DNA of 6,602 bases from an uncultured Eubacteriales bacterium. GTDB taxonomy: Bacteria > Bacillota > Clostridia > Christensenellales > CAG-917. The DNA is taken from the NCBI GenBank assembly GCA_900551145.1, contig URUQ01000067.1:1-6602 (forward strand), in the 5' to 3' direction. Below, piece by piece: positions 4,597-6,602 of this stretch (within the stretch, counting starts at the first letter, position 1; every line of letters begins with the position of its first letter). A model generated the notes under the pieces. The model had not been told where the DNA came from. It searched no databases and saw nothing but the letters and a program-made list of their open reading frames with translations. The position numbers were made by a program, and so were the translations under genes.

Positions 4597-6303
4597 ATGG
4601 GAAGCGACCTATTTGCATTAAATGCGCTTGCAAAAGAACTCAATAGTTCTCTTCAAGGCGCGAGAATAGACAAAATTCAACAACCCGAAGTTGACGAGTT
4701 GCGCTTTTTTATGCGCTCCAAAGGCAAAAACGTTTGCCTCGTTATCTCTTGCAATGCGGGAGCACCCCGTATTCATCTCACGCAAAGCAAAAAGCAAAGT
4801 CCTATGGTTGCTCCAAACCTTTGTATGCTTATGCGCAAATACCTCCTCAACGCAAGTATCGAACAAATCGGCATTTACAACCACGACCGCATTATCTATC
4901 TCAAATTGAACGCAAAAACCGAGATGCGCGACGATGCCACGTTCTACCTTTTCGTTGAGATAATGAATAGGTATTCCAACATTGTTTTCACGGACGAAAA
5001 CCTCGTGATTTTGGACGCCGTCAAGCATCTTCCGCTTGATGTCGAGCGCAATCACGTAGTATTGCGCGGAGTCAGATATTCACCCGTTACACAAAAGAAA
5101 ATCAGTTATCTAACAGATTGTATCGGCGTTTTCGACGATTTTTCGGGCGGTGATTTGCACAAGTATATTCAAGACAATATATCGGGATTTTCGGGTGCTA
5201 CGATAAACGAATTTTTGCTCCGCGCCAATCTCGATACGTCCGTCCCTTCACTGTCCAAATCGGATAAGGAAAAACTATACGCTACGATAAAAGAATTTGC
5301 GTCTTTCGACACTTCGTCACCGGTTTTTCAACCTTGCGTAATAGACGGAAAAGACGTATATCCCTTCGTTTACCGCTCTCTTGTCGACAGAGATGAAAGC
5401 AACGTGCGTAAATTCACCACCATGAGTGAAGCATACGACACTCTAACCACCGATTGCGACAAAGATATACGCAACAAAGCGCGCCTGAAATCGCTTGCAA
5501 CGATTGCAAAACGCTTGCACCAAAAAGCGGAAAAGAATATCGCAATCGATTTGCAACGTCTCAAAGAGTGCGAGGATATGGACACACTCAAACTGTACGG
5601 CGAGCTTATCGTAAGCAATATTTACCGTATAAAAAAGGGCGACGAAAGCGTAAAATGCCTCAATTATTACGACAATACCGAAGTGGTTATTCCGCTCGAC
5701 ACACGCCTTACTCCGTCCAAAAACAGTACGACTTATTATACTAAGTATAATAAACTTAAACGCGCAAAAGAATTCGTCGGCAAAAAATTGATTGAAGACA
5801 GAGATTTGCTCGAATACGTCAAGTCAATCGAAGAAGAAATCGCGTCTCTTCCCTACGAGAGCCAAACAAGCGCAATCGAGGATGAATTGGAACTTCTCGG
5901 AGGCACGAAAAAGAAATCGCAAAAAAACAAAGTCCGCCGAGAAAAGCCCGAACCTCCTTACGTTTACGTCGTGGACGGATTTACGATATACAGAGGCAAA
6001 AACAATATCCAAAACGACGAGTTGACCTTCAAAATCGCATCGTCAAGCGATATTTGGATGCACCTCAAAAACGAACACGGCGCACATACGATTATCGTGA
6101 CGGAAGGCAAAGAAGTGCCTGAAAACGTGCTGAAAATCGCGGGTGAAATCACCGCAAGCACCAAACAAGCAAGCCATGAGGTTGACTATACCGAACGTCG
6201 CAACGTAAAACGAAAACCCAACGGACACCCGGGGCAAGTAATCTACGTCAACTACAAAACGTTGGTTGCAACACCAAACGAACATAAAGAGTTGTTAAGA
6301 TAG
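4597..6303 (+). CDS. rqcH: RqcH (NFACT/Rqc2 family), ribosome quality-control alanine-tailing factor
   Basis: This 568-residue protein belongs to the NFACT family, often annotated as fibronectin-binding protein FbpA. Its B. subtilis homologue binds split 50S subunits carrying stalled peptidyl-tRNA and directs addition of C-terminal alanines. The NFACT-N domain contains GARIDKIQQP (21-30), the tRNA-contacting pair Asp97-Arg98 and EIMNRYSN (121-128), with Glu121-Ile122-Met123 at the same positions as in B. subtilis. Two helical, probably coiled-coil segments lie at about 290-345 and 383-415. The NFACT-R domain (about 453-560) has RGKNNIQND (466-474) and DIWMHLKN (485-492). I chose the ATG at 4597 because it gives the conserved N-terminus. 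A longer TTG start at 4531 would add 22 residues unlike the family and would span the promoter. The gene is divergent from tig. Confidence 0.95.
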   Translation: MGSDLFALNALAKELNSSLQGARIDKIQQPEVDELRFFMRSKGKNVCLVISCNAGAPRIHLTQSKKQSPMVAPNLCMLMRKYLLNASIEQIGIYNHDRIIYLKLNAKTEMRDDATFYLFVEIMNRYSNIVFTDENLVILDAVKHLPLDVERNHVVLRGVRYSPVTQKKISYLTDCIGVFDDFSGGDLHKYIQDNISGFSGATINEFLLRANLDTSVPSLSKSDKEKLYATIKEFASFDTSSPVFQPCVIDGKDVYPFVYRSLVDRDESNVRKFTTMSEAYDTLTTDCDKDIRNKARLKSLATIAKRLHQKAEKNIAIDLQRLKECEDMDTLKLYGELIVSNIYRIKKGDESVKCLNYYDNTEVVIPLDTRLTPSKNSTTYYTKYNKLKRAKEFVGKKLIEDRDLLEYVKSIEEEIASLPYESQTSAIEDELELLGGTKKKSQKNKVRREKPEPPYVYVVDGFTIYRGKNNIQNDELTFKIASSSDIWMHLKNEHGAHTIIVTEGKEVPENVLKIAGEITASTKQASHEVDYTERRNVKRKPNGHPGQVIYVNYKTLVATPNEHKELLR

Positions 6304-6432
6304 CAACGCAAAACGTCCGCACTTCACTATCATAGCCAAACGCAAGCGGTATCGATAATATAAAACATAGATAAAACGTTTCAAGATATAATCACCTTAA
6401 TCTCGTCAAAAAAGTCTCAAAATCCATGTAAG

Positions 6433-6458
6433 AAAGCCCTCGAAAAGAGGGCTTTTTT
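6433..6458 (+). terminator. Intrinsic terminator downstream of rqcH
   Basis: AAAGCCCTC (6433-6441) pairs perfectly with GAGGGCTTT (6447-6455) around the loop GAAAA, and a run of six T (6453-6458) overlaps the stem end. It lies 130 nt after the rqcH stop codon. The 129 nt between (6304-6432) contain no gene I can support; a TATAAT at 6387-6392 has no matching -35 box. The minus-strand reading ends in TTTCTT, so it might weakly stop a converging gene as well. Confidence 0.88.
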
Positions 6459-6528
6459 GATATAAAATTATGTCATTTTGTCGATAAACGTAATATCGTC
6501 TATCACGCAATTTAACGGAAAACTGCAA

Positions 6529-6602
6529 TTATTCGCTTATTACGCCATCTCGTAGATTGCCTGCAATCTCTTGACTTACCTTGTTTGCTTGCTCTCCGCT
6601 CA
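6529..6602 (-). CDS. Possible 3' end of an unidentified minus-strand gene (partial)
   Basis: From the right edge one minus-strand frame reads 23 codons to a TAA (6531-6529), ending in QEIAGNLRDGVISE. The composition is that of an ordinary soluble protein, with alternating charged and aliphatic residues. It would converge on rqcH, with the terminator at 6433-6458 between the two stop codons. The family is not recognisable from so short a piece. A chance open frame of this length is quite possible, and one plus-strand frame (6516-6602) is also open though less protein-like. Confidence 0.35.
   Translation of the reverse strand, partial: SGEQANKVSQEIAGNLRDGVISE

Noticed and set aside
6387..6458. 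Small RNA starting downstream of TATAAT (6387-6392) and ending at the rqcH terminator
   Set aside because: There is no -35 box at 16-18 nt and no extended -10, so the TATAAT is probably chance in AT-rich DNA.

Overview
The window carries five complete protein-coding genes of protein biogenesis and protein quality control. Four lie on the minus strand in the order tig, clpP, clpX, engB (trigger factor, ClpP protease, ClpX unfoldase, EngB ribosome-assembly GTPase). One, rqcH (the NFACT-family ribosome quality-control factor), lies on the plus strand and is divergent from tig. The tig-clpP-clpX-engB order, the GGAGG ribosome binding sites, the AT-leaning base composition and the Bacillus-type RqcH motifs point to a member of the Firmicutes, most likely a clostridial lineage. 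Related genomes usually have lon/lonB between clpX and engB; no lon gene is present here. The genus cannot be named from this sequence.

Layout. Positions 1-125 hold the engB terminator and AT-rich DNA with a weak minus-strand promoter-like pair. engB occupies 126-803. A strong intrinsic terminator at 845-873 separates it from clpX (881-2140). A 79-nt gap with a small inverted repeat separates clpX from clpP (2220-2816). A 206-nt gap between clpP and tig (3023-4429) holds three dyads, including a perfect 14-bp inverted repeat without a T-tract, and no terminator. Positions 4430-4596 form a divergent regulatory region with one good sigma-A-type promoter in each direction. rqcH occupies 4597-6303 and is followed after about 130 nt by an intrinsic terminator (6433-6458). 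The last 74 nt may be the 3' end of a minus-strand gene that runs off the window.

How the genes fit together. Trigger factor meets nascent chains at the ribosome exit tunnel. RqcH acts on stalled, split 50S subunits and adds C-terminal alanine tails. In Bacillus subtilis those tails are recognised by ClpXP, and both ClpXP subunits are encoded here. EngB helps assemble the 50S subunit. The locus therefore gathers 50S assembly, co-translational folding, stalled-chain tagging and degradation of tagged chains. I found no mobile element, CRISPR array, rRNA, tRNA or recognisable riboswitch. The most notable points are an rqcH promoter placed so that the mRNA should be leaderless, a dyad over its -35 box, hairpins touching the Shine-Dalgarno sites of both tig and clpP, and charged low-complexity C-terminal tails on trigger factor (lysine/alanine-rich) and EngB (acidic).
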